64,000 bases of DNA. It comes from Paracoccaceae bacterium (GTDB lineage: Bacteria > Pseudomonadota > Alphaproteobacteria > Rhodobacterales > Rhodobacteraceae). The notes below the pieces were generated by a model that was not told the DNA's origin, did no database searches, and worked only from the letters and a program-made list of their open reading frames with translations. Shown here piece after piece: positions 42,361-52,020 of this stretch. The position numbers and the translations under genes are program-made. The number at the start of each line of letters is the position of its first letter. Position 1 is the stretch's first letter. The stretch is taken from positions 24,449 through 88,448 of the forward strand of contig JAHEJA010000011.1 in NCBI GenBank assembly GCA_024639125.1. Reading direction: 5' to 3'.

Positions 42361-43343
42361 GCTTTCAAAGTTTTCCAAAAGTTGAATTACACCTTCATCA
42401 TGAAGGCGCTGCACCGGCTGCGTTTATACGGCAGCTTGCACATGAAAAACGCATCGACCTTTCGGGGATTTTCGAAGAAGACGGACGTTACAAATATGAA
42501 AATTTCACACATTTCCTAAGCGTCTATGAAGCGGCGTGTACAGTTTTGAAATCCCCAGAAGATTTCCATCGCCTTACGTTAGAAATCCTCGAAAACTGTG
42601 CGCAAAACGGGGCAATCTATGTAGAAAGCTTTTTATCACCTGATTTTTGTGGCGGGTCTGATGTCGTGGCCTGGCGCGAATACCTTAGTGCGATCCAAGA
42701 AGCCTCTGCGACAGCACAAGCGAAATTTGGGATCACAGCCCGTGGCATCGTTACATGTATTCGCCATTTTGGCCCCGACTTAGCCAAAGCCTCTGCAAAA
42801 TGCGCGGCAGAAACCGCAGGCGATTTTATCGTCGGGTTTGGGATGGGCGGCGACGAAAGCCAAGGGAAACAGGGCGATTTTTCCTATGCCTTTGACATGG
42901 CCCGTGAGGCAAAATTGCGACTAACGACGCATGCGGGTGAATGGGGTGGTGCCGAAAGCGTGCGGCAGGCAATTTTTGATCTCAAGGTGGAACGCTTGGG
43001 ACATGGTGTTCAGGTAATCGAAGACCCAAAGCTGATCCAAGAGGTCATCGCCCGCCAAATCACACTCGAAGTGTGCCCGGGCTCCAACGTGTTTTTGGGT
43101 GTTGCCCCCAGTTTAAAAGAGCACCCCATCAAGGCGTTGTATGATCAAGGGGTGCGCGTCAGCATTTCCACCGATGATCCCCCATTTTTTCAGACGACTT
43201 TGACCAAGGAATATAATGACTTAGCAGAGACATTCGGTTGGGACGAAGACACGTTCAAAGCGATAAATCTTGATGCGATTGATGCTGCGTTTTGTGACGA
43301 AACAACAAAAGCTGACCTAAGAACCAAGCTAGAGGAAATCTAA
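42357..43343 (+). CDS. add: Adenosine (or adenine) deaminase
   Basis: 328-residue amidohydrolase-type deaminase. Zinc and catalytic residues are in [11 protein letters not shown] (the usual sequence is HLHLEG), HAGEWGG, ERLGHGV and STDDPPFF. The SDDPPFF-like ending and length are shared by adenosine and adenine deaminases, so the base/nucleoside choice is open; the operon context of nucleoside salvage favours adenosine. It overlaps deoB by four bases and upp by one base. Confidence 0.88.
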   Translation: MSFQSFPKVELHLHHEGAAPAAFIRQLAHEKRIDLSGIFEEDGRYKYENFTHFLSVYEAACTVLKSPEDFHRLTLEILENCAQNGAIYVESFLSPDFCGGSDVVAWREYLSAIQEASATAQAKFGITARGIVTCIRHFGPDLAKASAKCAAETAGDFIVGFGMGGDESQGKQGDFSYAFDMAREAKLRLTTHAGEWGGAESVRQAIFDLKVERLGHGVQVIEDPKLIQEVIARQITLEVCPGSNVFLGVAPSLKEHPIKALYDQGVRVSISTDDPPFFQTTLTKEYNDLAETFGWDEDTFKAINLDAIDAAFCDETTKADLRTKLEEI

Positions 43344-43972
43344 TGCAACATTTGACAATCGTAGATCATCCGTTGGTCCAACATAAATTAACACTCATGC
43401 GGCGTAAGGATACTCCAACATCGGAATTTCGCCGGTTGCTTCGCGAAATAAGCCAACTTTTGGCTTACGAAGTTACCCGAAATTTGCCGATGACCACACG
43501 GACAATTGACACCCCGATTGAACCTATGGACGCGCCGGTTTTAGACGGTAAAAAGCTCGCTTTGGTGTCGATTTTACGGGCCGGAAATGGGATGCTGGAT
43601 GGGGTTTTAGAGCTTATCCCATCGGCGCGTGTCGGCTTTGTTGGTCTTTATCGCGATGAAGAAACGCTAGAGCCTGTTGAATATTATTTCAAAGTACCCG
43701 AAGGAATCGAAGATCGCGTCACAATTGCAGTGGATCCAATGTTGGCGACAGGCAATTCATCCGTTGCGGCAATTGATATGTTGAAAAAAGCCGGGGCCAA
43801 AAATATTCGGTTTTTGTGCTTGCTTGCCGCGCCCGAAGGTGTCGCGCGCATGAAAGAAGCACACCCAGATGTGGCGATTGTCACAGCATCGCTAGATCGG
43901 CAATTAAATGAAAAAGGGTATATTATGCCGGGTCTAGGTGATGCAGGTGACCGAATGTTTGGCACAAAATAA
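43343..43972 (+). CDS. upp: Uracil phosphoribosyltransferase
   Basis: 209-residue type-I phosphoribosyltransferase making UMP from uracil and PRPP. The PRPP loop is [14 protein letters not shown], near residues 130-143, and the uracil-binding C-terminus [12 protein letters not shown] is typical. Last gene of cdd-deoA-deoB-add-upp; together the five recover bases, sugars and UMP from nucleosides. Confidence 0.95.
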   Translation: MQHLTIVDHPLVQHKLTLMRRKDTPTSEFRRLLREISQLLAYEVTRNLPMTTRTIDTPIEPMDAPVLDGKKLALVSILRAGNGMLDGVLELIPSARVGFVGLYRDEETLEPVEYYFKVPEGIEDRVTIAVDPMLATGNSSVAAIDMLKKAGAKNIRFLCLLAAPEGVARMKEAHPDVAIVTASLDRQLNEKGYIMPGLGDAGDRMFGTK

Positions 43973-43992
43973 GCTAAAGTATGCTTTACTCA

Positions 43993-44029
43993 CCCATAGA
44001 TTTGGGGCATTGTACTATAAATCTGTGGG
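43993..44029 (+). promoter_or_regulatory. Hairpin in the SPOR gene leader, overlapping its ribosome site
   Basis: CCCATAGATTT (43993-44003) pairs with AAATCTGTGGG (44019-44029; one G-U) around a 15-nt loop. The 3' arm contains the GGGGA that is the only ribosome-site-like sequence before ATG 44043. Confidence 0.5.
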
Positions 44030-44042
44030 GACAGACATACAT

Positions 44043-45143
44043 ATGAAAAATATTGCTGCATCGTTTTTACTTGGTGTTTTTTTAACCGCACCGCTTCAAG
44101 CTGCCACTCTTTCTAGCAACAGCGGTCCATCGGAACTGCCTCCGGCAAGCTTTTCGGGCGGTCAGTTTGTGGACAGCAAGGGCTGTGTTTACCTGCGCGC
44201 CGGTCACAGTGGCGCGGTCGAGTGGGTGCCTCGCGTTACGCGCGATCGCAAGCTGGTGTGTGGGTTCCAGCCCAGCTTTGCCAAAACGCAAGCACAACAA
44301 ATCGTCAAATCTGCACCTCGTACGGTTGCTTCAAAATCGGTTGCACAGGGCAAAAAGCCAATACCAACGGTTGCCTCCACAGTGGCGACGCAACCCGTTA
44401 GAACCAAACCGATTGTCTTAGCCCCCAAAATTATCGCGCAAAAGCCAGTGCGAACAGCATCTGTTCAAGTCGCGCCAAAAACGACACCAGTAACGACACA
44501 AGTCGTGCGCCCTGCAAACCCTGCGGTCAAAGTGCCGGCTGGATATCGCAAGGCTTGGACGGATGATCGCTTAAACGTAAAGCGCGCGATTCAAACGGCC
44601 AAAGGGATTCAAGCCTCTGATCTTATTTGGACACGGACGGTTCCGCGGCAGTTGATCCATCGTCCATCGGGTCAAGATGTGACCGCGAATTTTGATAAGT
44701 TGATATATCCCTTTACAGACATTAATCAGCAAAAAACCTATCTTGCGGCACGTGATCGGTTAGACATTGTCGCGCGTCCTGACGGTGCGATTTTTCTTGT
44801 TCCAAAAGAAGCAACTGCATCTGTTACACGTCAAATGCAGAAAACGAATTACTCTTCTGCATCTCTAAAAAGCACAAAACCTGCATCTACGAAACGAGCA
44901 TCAAATGCCGTTTCAGCCGGTGCAAAATATGTTCAGGTGGGCACCTTTGGTGTAAGTTCCAATGCATCGAAAACCGCAGCGCGGCTCACACGTTTGGGGT
45001 TGCCTGTTAGATCACAAAAAATAACGCGCTCTGGCAAATCTTATACGGTTGTTATGGCTGGTCCGTTTTCGTCGCATTCCGACGTAAGATCGGCTTTGTC
45101 ATCCGCACGAAAAGCAGGGTTTTCGGACGCCTTCGCACGGTGA
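44043..45143 (+). CDS. Secreted SPOR-domain protein
   Basis: 366 residues: signal peptide (cleavage near PLQA-AT), a cysteine-pair N-terminal region (CVYLRAG, CGFQPS), a low-complexity Lys/Pro/Thr/Val linker (about 95-170), and a C-terminal SPOR domain (about 295-366, YVQVGTFGVSSNASK) that binds denuded peptidoglycan at the division site. ATG 44043 gives the signal peptide. Convergent with the following gene, with one intervening base. Confidence 0.85.
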   Translation: MKNIAASFLLGVFLTAPLQAATLSSNSGPSELPPASFSGGQFVDSKGCVYLRAGHSGAVEWVPRVTRDRKLVCGFQPSFAKTQAQQIVKSAPRTVASKSVAQGKKPIPTVASTVATQPVRTKPIVLAPKIIAQKPVRTASVQVAPKTTPVTTQVVRPANPAVKVPAGYRKAWTDDRLNVKRAIQTAKGIQASDLIWTRTVPRQLIHRPSGQDVTANFDKLIYPFTDINQQKTYLAARDRLDIVARPDGAIFLVPKEATASVTRQMQKTNYSSASLKSTKPASTKRASNAVSAGAKYVQVGTFGVSSNASKTAARLTRLGLPVRSQKITRSGKSYTVVMAGPFSSHSDVRSALSSARKAGFSDAFAR

Positions 45144-45144
45144 T

Positions 45145-46164
45145 TTAACCGCCGCAAATACCTTGAAGTCTGATCCAGTCTCCGTCTGCGAGGGTTGGTT
45201 CAGACGGCGTTGTACGCAACGTGTCTGCTTCTAGCAATGCAAGCGTCGTTTCCCCAGTGATATCAAGCGCATAAGCAAAGGGTGTCGCGCGAATATTGGC
45301 GGATCTGAATTGGTCGATCAATGCATCAATTTCGACAGGAGCAGGCGCCATCATAACCAAATGTTTCGCATAAGAAGCAAGCCGCGATGTTGGTAATTCG
45401 CCCGTTGTCAAAAGCTGAAATGTGCCTTTTATACCGGCATGTCGCAGCACCCCATCAAGGGGCGAGGCCTGTTGCATCCGAAGCTTTTCGGACAAGACAA
45501 ATCCAGAAAGCACATCCGGGTCTTCAAAGTCTTCGGCAATTGTATGACTAACCAAGATATATCCGCCTGGTAAAGACAGGGTGCTATTTAGGCCACTTGG
45601 CATAACCTTGATACGATCTTCTGCCCCCAATAACCGCTGGCTGACTTTGTCCAAGGCAGGATCTGCTAATGCAGAACGGCAGGTTTTACCGGTAATCACG
45701 CTGAGTTCGCTGAGCAATGCCAGCCCAATCTCTTGGCGTTTGATCTCAGGGACAACGCGCATGGCATAATTGCGCATGGCGCTGGGCAACCAAAATACAC
45801 CCAAGGCAAGGATGACGCCAATAATGGATACGAGCGTCCATCCCCGAAGCCGACCTGGTTTGGGGCGGCGACGTGCAATAAGGGTTCGTAATTGTTCAAG
45901 GGCCTCGATCATTTCCGTTTCATTTTCGGGAATTTCCAGCGTTTCGCTGTTGTCTCCTTCGGGGTGGAAAATCGCGGGGAACTTGCCTGGATTGGCCCGT
46001 GCGAAAGCGGCTAATGACCAATGTGAAATGGGCTGGTCTTTGGTGCTTTTGATAATAAGTGTGGCATCGCCAAAGGACACGATAACATCACGCCGCTGAT
46101 CATCATCTGATCCGCGCCACAGGCCCGAAGCTTCGAGCCGGTCGTATTTACTAAGTGCTGTCAT
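45145..46164 (-). CDS. Membrane protein, M48-peptidase-like without HExxH
   Basis: 339 residues. A cytosolic N-terminal domain (about 1-100) is followed by one helix (about 106-125, LVSIIGVILALGVFW) and an extracytoplasmic domain (about 135-339). In the last part, LPGGYILVSHTIAEDF followed by DPDVLSGFVLSEKLR lines up with the LPGG and AVLAHEIGH segments of M48 metallopeptidases, but the HExxH zinc motif is replaced by SEKLR. It is either a dead peptidase relative or a distinct fold with chance similarity; I recognise no named family. Confidence 0.7.
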   Translation of the reverse strand: MTALSKYDRLEASGLWRGSDDDQRRDVIVSFGDATLIIKSTKDQPISHWSLAAFARANPGKFPAIFHPEGDNSETLEIPENETEMIEALEQLRTLIARRRPKPGRLRGWTLVSIIGVILALGVFWLPSAMRNYAMRVVPEIKRQEIGLALLSELSVITGKTCRSALADPALDKVSQRLLGAEDRIKVMPSGLNSTLSLPGGYILVSHTIAEDFEDPDVLSGFVLSEKLRMQQASPLDGVLRHAGIKGTFQLLTTGELPTSRLASYAKHLVMMAPAPVEIDALIDQFRSANIRATPFAYALDITGETTLALLEADTLRTTPSEPTLADGDWIRLQGICGG

Positions 46165-46232
46165 GGGTTTGGCTGCTCTGCCTTTACTTCAGAGTTGACC
46201 ATAGCATGACAGGCACCCTAGCTACAATGTCA

Positions 46233-47861
46233 TCAGTCGTTTTTTACCTGTTGACGCAATTCGAATTTTTGAATTTTACCGGTGGATGTCTTGGGCAATT
46301 CTTGGAAAATGATCTGCTTTGGTGTTTTAAAGCCTGCGAGTTTTGTTCGCGTAAAGGCGATCAAGTCGGCTTCGCTCACGTCGGCCCCCTCCAAAAGTTC
46401 AACGAAAGCACAGGGCACTTCGCCCCATTTTTCATCTGGTTTGGCAACAACCGCACACAGCGATACAGCAGGGTGGCCCATAATTGTACCTTCGACTTCG
46501 ACGGAGCTGATGTTTTCACCGCCTGAAATGATGATGTCTTTGGCGCGATCCGCAATTTGAATATAGGTATCTGGATGCTGCACGGCGATGTCGCCAGAAT
46601 GGAAATATCCACCTTCAAATGCTTCTTTTGTGGCTTCTGGATTTTTCAGGTAACCTTTCATGACCGAATTTCCGCGGATCATGATTTCGCCTTGTGTGGT
46701 GGCATCCATCGGCACTTGGTTCATATCGGAATCCATAACTGTGATGTGTTCCATCATCGGCATGGCCACGCCTTGGCGCGCTTTGATTGCCGCGCGATCA
46801 TCCCCTTGTTTGTCGTCCCAGCGTGAGCCGTCCCAATAGCATTCGGTCACATGGCCATAAGTTTCGGTCAGTCCGTAGACTTGGGTCACATTGAATCCCA
46901 ATTTTTCAATTTTCGACAAGGTCGCCGGCGCGGGGGGGGCGCCTGCGGTGAAGACTTCGACGGTGTGATCAAAACTGCGTCGTTGATCTAGGGGAGCATT
47001 GACAAGCATGTTCAAAACGATCGGCGCGCCGCCAAAGTATTGAACCTTTTCATCCGCGATGGCATCAAAAATAGCAGATGCGGTAACATCGCGACAACAG
47101 ACCAATTTGCCGCCTAACATTGGCATTAACCAAGTGTGGTTCCAGCCGTTGCAATGAAACAAAGGAACAATCGCCATGAAAACGGGGTTAAGCTGCATCC
47201 GCCAAGACACAACTGTTCCCATCGTCATCAGGTACGCGCCACGGTGATGACACACGACACCTTTTGGGCGGCCTGTTGTCCCTGACGTGTAGTTAAGTGA
47301 AATGCTTTCCCATTCGTCTTGTGGCATGCTCCATTCGAATGTTGGATCGCCCTCGGACAAAAGGGCTTCATAGGTTTTATGCCGTCCAGATGCAAGAAAA
47401 CCCGCTTGCGCATCTTCGGCTTCGATTATGATCGGTTTTGGGCCTGACATGGTGTCTAGTGCGGCTTCGACGACGCCTAGAAACTGGGTATCGACCACGA
47501 CAACTTTGGCGCCGCCATGATCAAAAATATAAGACACAGTATCCACATCAAGACGCGTGTTAATCGTGTTTAGGACTGCACCACAGGCCGGCACGCCAAA
47601 ATGGGCCTCTGCCTGAGGAGGAAGGTTGGGGATCAGCGTCGCAACAACATCACCAGATTGGACGCCAAGGTTGCTAAGGGCAGAGGCCAATTTCGAACAA
47701 CGTTGATAATACTCGCGGTACGTGACCCGATGAGAGCCGTATACCACAGCAGTTTGATCCGCAAAGACATTCGATGCCCGACGTAAATGCGACAGTGGCG
47801 TTAGTGCCACATAGTTTGCGGCATTTTTGTCTAATCCTGTTTCATCTGCCATCCAGCCCAT
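46233..47861 (-). CDS. Acyl-CoA synthetase (AMP-forming ligase)
   Basis: 542-residue ANL-family ligase. Motifs: the P-loop NYTSGTTGRPKGV near residue 191, VYGLTETYG, GEIMIRGN, SGDIAV, and the C-terminal lysine region STGKIQKFELR. It activates a carboxylate to its CoA thioester via an adenylate. The ATG at 47861 follows GGGAGGAAACG. Roseobacter relatives include ligases used for 3-methylmercaptopropionate (DmdB) and for medium-chain or aryl acids; substrate is not decided. It lies near a beta-oxidation operon with DmdC-like dehydrogenase. Confidence 0.88.
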   Translation of the reverse strand: MGWMADETGLDKNAANYVALTPLSHLRRASNVFADQTAVVYGSHRVTYREYYQRCSKLASALSNLGVQSGDVVATLIPNLPPQAEAHFGVPACGAVLNTINTRLDVDTVSYIFDHGGAKVVVVDTQFLGVVEAALDTMSGPKPIIIEAEDAQAGFLASGRHKTYEALLSEGDPTFEWSMPQDEWESISLNYTSGTTGRPKGVVCHHRGAYLMTMGTVVSWRMQLNPVFMAIVPLFHCNGWNHTWLMPMLGGKLVCCRDVTASAIFDAIADEKVQYFGGAPIVLNMLVNAPLDQRRSFDHTVEVFTAGAPPAPATLSKIEKLGFNVTQVYGLTETYGHVTECYWDGSRWDDKQGDDRAAIKARQGVAMPMMEHITVMDSDMNQVPMDATTQGEIMIRGNSVMKGYLKNPEATKEAFEGGYFHSGDIAVQHPDTYIQIADRAKDIIISGGENISSVEVEGTIMGHPAVSLCAVVAKPDEKWGEVPCAFVELLEGADVSEADLIAFTRTKLAGFKTPKQIIFQELPKTSTGKIQKFELRQQVKND

Positions 47862-47937
47862 CGTTTCCTCCCAAGAAAATATGCCAGTGTCGGTTTTTTG
47901 CTAGATTACTTGAGTGATTCCAAGACTAAAAAGCCAT

Positions 47938-48858
47938 ATGAGACATTCTTTGGACACAAACGGACGCAGTGCTGCGTTTTCGATGCTTTTGGCGATGGTA
48001 ATAATCGGCTGTATCGACAATTACATCGCGATGATCGCAAATCAGGCCAGCCTTTGGCAATTTCAAATCGTACGCGCCTTGATGGCGATTCCCTTGGTCG
48101 TTTTAGGGTCGATTGTTGGACTTGGAACACTTTGGCCTAAACGGTTATGGGCCGTCGCGGTTCGATCGGGGTTGATGGCACTTGCAATGATTTTCTATTT
48201 CGGTGCCTTGGCTTTCATGCCAATTGCCCAGGCTTTGGCGGGATTGTTCACATCCCCTATTTTCGTTCTGTTGATTACCGCTTTCATTTTAAAACAATCC
48301 GTGGGGCCAATGCGCGTTTTTGCAGTGGCATTGGGGTTTGTCGGGATTGTTTTGGTGTTGAATACTGGGCTTGATAGCTTTCGAATTATTAGTCTATTGC
48401 CCGTTTTAGGTGGGTTTCTTTATGCGCTTGGGGCCGTTGCAACGCGTCAATTGTGCGAAGAAGAAAGCACGCTGTCCATGTTGCTTATGATGTTGATTTT
48501 CCAAGGCTTAATTGGAACAGCTGCCCTCATAGTGGTTGGGGTGATTGACCCTGTGGTTCCTGCGGGGGCAGAGGGTTTCATGCTCCGCTCTTGGGTGTGG
48601 CCATTGGATCAAGTGTTCCACCTCATCGTGCTACAGGCGGTTGGGTCGGTGATTGGCGTCGGATTTTTAATCCGATCCTATCAATTGGGCGATGCGTCTT
48701 ATGTGTCGGTGCTAGAATATTCGGTGTTTATTTTTGGCCCGTTCTTTGGCTGGGTCCTGCTTGGGCAAACTGTGGGTGGCGTACAAATGATCGGAATTGC
48801 GCTGGTTGCCTTGGCTGGAATTATCATTGCGTTGCGTTCTGCCAAAAGCTCGGGCTAA
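47938..48858 (+). CDS. EamA (DMT) family transporter
   Basis: About 306 residues with ten hydrophobic helices in two EamA repeats (LLAMVIIGCIDNYIAMIA opening; FVGIVLVLNTG; GWVLLGQTVGG near the end). I prefer ATG 47938 to GTG 47914. Divergent from the acyl-CoA ligase with only 76 bases between starts. Substrate unknown. A sulfotransferase gene follows eight bases later. Confidence 0.87.
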   Translation: MRHSLDTNGRSAAFSMLLAMVIIGCIDNYIAMIANQASLWQFQIVRALMAIPLVVLGSIVGLGTLWPKRLWAVAVRSGLMALAMIFYFGALAFMPIAQALAGLFTSPIFVLLITAFILKQSVGPMRVFAVALGFVGIVLVLNTGLDSFRIISLLPVLGGFLYALGAVATRQLCEEESTLSMLLMMLIFQGLIGTAALIVVGVIDPVVPAGAEGFMLRSWVWPLDQVFHLIVLQAVGSVIGVGFLIRSYQLGDASYVSVLEYSVFIFGPFFGWVLLGQTVGGVQMIGIALVALAGIIIALRSAKSSG

Positions 48859-48866
48859 ATGGCGGC

Positions 48867-49517
48867 ATGATACTGTCGCGCGGTCGTAAATATATTTTCA
48901 TCCATATTCCCAAAACGGGGGGCACATCGATGGCGTTGGCGCTCGAAGAGCGGGCAATGGCGGATGATGTGATGCTTGGGGATACGCCCAAAGCTAAAAA
49001 ACGACGTCGCAAGGCGCAGGGGATCACAACCCATGGTCGTTTGTGGAAGCATTCCACTTTAAGCGATATTGACGGCTTGGTGTCGGACCAAGATGTGCAA
49101 GATATGTTTACCTTTACATTGGTCCGGAACCCTTGGGATCGCATGGTCAGCTATTATCATTGGCTGCAAACGCAAAGCTTTGAAAACATCTTTGTAAAGT
49201 TTGCCAAATCGATGGAGTTTGCCGATTTTCTAAAGCTGTCTCCGGTGATTGCATCAATGAAGGCTGCACCTGCGCGGATTTATATGACGTCTCGGGGAGG
49301 CGTCGAAAAATGCGATCTTTATATTCGGTTAGAGCATTTTAAATCTGATGTGGCACCATTAGAAGACCATCTGGGGTTTTCCATAGATCTGCCACAGGAA
49401 AACATGTCTGACCGTAACGTGGCATATCAAACGTATTATTCGGATGAATTGCGCATGCACGTTGGTGATATTTGCAAAGAAGACATCGAAAGGTTTGGCT
49501 ATAGATATGCCGACTAG
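48867..49517 (+). CDS. Sulfotransferase family protein
   Basis: 216 residues from ATG 48867. The PAPS-binding P-loop is HIPKTGGTS at residues 11-19 and the 3'-phosphate loop VRNPWDRMVSYYHW is near residue 87; both mark the sulfotransferase-2 group. Such enzymes sulfate carbohydrates or lipids at the envelope. It is eight bases after the EamA gene and probably in its operon. A 295-bp spacer with no recognisable gene follows. Confidence 0.87.
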   Translation: MILSRGRKYIFIHIPKTGGTSMALALEERAMADDVMLGDTPKAKKRRRKAQGITTHGRLWKHSTLSDIDGLVSDQDVQDMFTFTLVRNPWDRMVSYYHWLQTQSFENIFVKFAKSMEFADFLKLSPVIASMKAAPARIYMTSRGGVEKCDLYIRLEHFKSDVAPLEDHLGFSIDLPQENMSDRNVAYQTYYSDELRMHVGDICKEDIERFGYRYAD

Positions 49518-49812
49518 ATTGCCAGAGCGACAATGAATGCGCCTACGTAGATTTGACTGGCGCGTCTGGTGGCGTTTCATTGAATATTGTGGTTTTAAAT
49601 CCACGAACTGTAAAATAATACATATTATTCAATAAAAATACAGATGAATACGCGCGCAGTCCGTCCAATTTGATTTAGACACTTTTGTTCTAGTCTAGCT
49701 GTGGAGCCGTAGATTGCAGCATCAAAATCATGCGACACATCAGATTACCACAAATGGATTTATTGATTATTAGGAAAGAAAAGGCGGCGATCATGTCGCC
49801 GCCTCGGGTTGT
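49518..49812. other. Intergenic spacer, no gene seen
   Basis: 295 bp, AT-rich around 49605-49680. Apart from the minus-strand terminator at its right end I see no coding frame, RNA gene or repeat. Confidence 0.6.
49775..49803 (-). terminator. Terminator of the beta-oxidation operon
   Basis: On the minus strand GGCGGCGA, a 5-nt loop and TCGCCGCC (49803-49783) run into TTTTCTTT, ten nt past the fadB-like stop. Confidence 0.85.
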
Positions 49813-52011
49813 TTATGCTGCGTCTTTGGTCTTGTTGAAGCGACCATAGAAAGACTGCCCTTTGGCCGCCATTTCCCGCAAGAGATCCGGACAAGCAAAG
49901 CGGTCGCCATGATCCGCCTGAAGCTGATCACAGCGTTCTGCGGCATAGGCGGATCCCAACATGTCAAACCAGCTGAGCGGCCCACCGGTCCAAGGCGCAA
50001 AGCCCCATCCCAATATGGCACCAACGTCACCTTCACGGATATCCATTAGAACGCCTTCTTCTAAGGCGCGCACAGCTTCGAGTGTTTGCACAAACATCAA
50101 ACGATGCTGAACATCTATCAACGATGGTTGGTCTTCTTTGCGTGGATACTGTGTCGCAAGCCCGTCCCAATAGCCGAGCCGTTTACCGGCATCGTCATAG
50201 GAAAAGAAGCCTGCTTTGGATTTGCGACCCAACCGGCCCTGTTTTTCCATCCAGAAAATAACATCGTCAACTGCGCTGTCCGGGTATGCATCCCCCATGG
50301 CCGATTTGGTTGCGCGCGCGATCTTGGCGCCCAAATCGATTGAGGTTTCATCCACCAATTGCAACGGTCCGACGGGAAATCCCATTTGGCGCGCGGCATT
50401 GTCGATCAAAGCAGGGGCGACACCCTCTGCCACCATACGAATGCCCTCGTTAATATAAGGGATGATACAGCGGTTCGCATAAAAGAAACGCGCATCATTC
50501 ACAACGATTGGTGTTTTGCGGATCTGACGCACAAAATCCAACGCCTTAGCAACGGCGCGATCACCGGTTTCTTTGCCTTTGATGATTTCAACCAAAAGCA
50601 TCCGTTCAACCGGACTAAAGAAGTGAATTCCGATAAACTGGTCTGGGCGCGCAGAGGCTTTGGCCAGTTCGCTAATTGGCAAAGTCGATGTGTTGGACGC
50701 AAAGATACAGTCTTTGGGAATTACGGCTTCGACGGCTTGTGTGACCTCTGCCTTGATTTTGGGATCTTCAAAGACGGCTTCAATTATCAAATCGGCATCG
50801 CTTAATGCCGCGTAATCGGTTGTGGCCGTAATCAAATCCAAAGCCGCGGCTTTCTTGTCTTCGGTGGCTTTGCCGCGCTTGATGCCTTTGTCCATATAGC
50901 TGGCGGTATAGGCTTTGCCACGGTCTGCGGCGTCTTGGTTTTGATCGATCAAGACAACTTTGATCCCAGCCATAGCAGACACCAACGCAATGCCAGCGCC
51001 CATCATGCCAGCGCCAAGCACACCAACCGTTTTTACGGTTTGATCGGGCACGTTCGTTGGACGCACGGCCCCTTTTTCCAAAGCCCCTTTGTTGATGAAA
51101 AGCGATTGGATCATCGCACTTGAAGAGGGGTTTAACAAAACATTTGTAAACCACCGCGCTTCGATTTTAAGAGCGGTTTCAAATGGGACCAAGGCACCTT
51201 CATAGACCGCACTTAGCAATGCTTTTGCCGCAGGAAAGGCGCCTTGGGTCTTGCCGTTGATCATCGCAGATGCACCAATGAACGTCATGAACCCAGCTGG
51301 ATGATAAGGCGCACCTCCAGGCATTTTATACCCTTTGGCATCCCATGGTTTTAGCAAATCTGCATCTTTGGCGTTCAACACCCATGCACGCGCGTCTGCC
51401 ATGGGGTCATCACTGACTTCGTCAATAATTCCGGCTGATTTCGCTTTGGCTGGGGCCAATGTCTTGCCTTCTAGCAAATAAGGCGCCGCCGCCATAGCAC
51501 CAAGCTTGCGCACCAAACGTGTTGTGCCACCTGCGCCAGGGAAGATGCCGACCAATATTTCAGGAAGCCCTATTTTCGCTTTGGGGTTATTCGCAGCAAA
51601 GATGCGATGGGTCGAAAGTGGTAATTCCAACCCAATTCCCAGAGCAGTGCCCGGCAAAACAGAGGCAATCGGCTTGCCGCCTTTGTTTGTCTTGGCATCC
51701 ATGCCCGCGCGTTCGATTTTACGCAAAATTGTGTGGAACGACATGATCCCTTCGAACAACCCTTGGGCGGGGTTCTCGCCTGCATCCTCGCGCATTTTCG
51801 CAAGCACATTTAAATCCATACCAGCGGCAAAATCCTTCTTGGCGCTGGTGATGATAACGCCCTTGATCGCATCATCCGCGAGGGCTTGGTCAATCAATTG
51901 ATCCAAGTGCAAGAGTGCGGCAAGGTTCAGCACATTCATGGACTTGCCTTCGCAATCCCAAGTAATCGTTGCGACGCCTTCAGCGTCTGTAATCATTGTG
52001 AAATCTGTCAT
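49813..52011 (-). CDS. Multifunctional enoyl-CoA hydratase / 3-hydroxyacyl-CoA dehydrogenase
   Basis: 732 residues, FadB/FadJ-type. The crotonase domain covers about 1-190 (GAGGTTRLVRK oxyanion region), then the NAD-binding domain (GVLGAGMMGAGIA near residue 330) and the 3-hydroxyacyl dehydrogenase C-terminal domains (GRKSKAGFFSYD, about 600 onward). It hydrates enoyl-CoA and oxidises the 3-hydroxyacyl-CoA in beta-oxidation. GAGGTGAG precedes ATG 52011, nine bases after fadA. Last gene of a leftward operon. Confidence 0.93.
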   Translation of the reverse strand: MTDFTMITDAEGVATITWDCEGKSMNVLNLAALLHLDQLIDQALADDAIKGVIITSAKKDFAAGMDLNVLAKMREDAGENPAQGLFEGIMSFHTILRKIERAGMDAKTNKGGKPIASVLPGTALGIGLELPLSTHRIFAANNPKAKIGLPEILVGIFPGAGGTTRLVRKLGAMAAAPYLLEGKTLAPAKAKSAGIIDEVSDDPMADARAWVLNAKDADLLKPWDAKGYKMPGGAPYHPAGFMTFIGASAMINGKTQGAFPAAKALLSAVYEGALVPFETALKIEARWFTNVLLNPSSSAMIQSLFINKGALEKGAVRPTNVPDQTVKTVGVLGAGMMGAGIALVSAMAGIKVVLIDQNQDAADRGKAYTASYMDKGIKRGKATEDKKAAALDLITATTDYAALSDADLIIEAVFEDPKIKAEVTQAVEAVIPKDCIFASNTSTLPISELAKASARPDQFIGIHFFSPVERMLLVEIIKGKETGDRAVAKALDFVRQIRKTPIVVNDARFFYANRCIIPYINEGIRMVAEGVAPALIDNAARQMGFPVGPLQLVDETSIDLGAKIARATKSAMGDAYPDSAVDDVIFWMEKQGRLGRKSKAGFFSYDDAGKRLGYWDGLATQYPRKEDQPSLIDVQHRLMFVQTLEAVRALEEGVLMDIREGDVGAILGWGFAPWTGGPLSWFDMLGSAYAAERCDQLQADHGDRFACPDLLREMAAKGQSFYGRFNKTKDAA

Positions 52012-52020
52012 TTTCTCACC

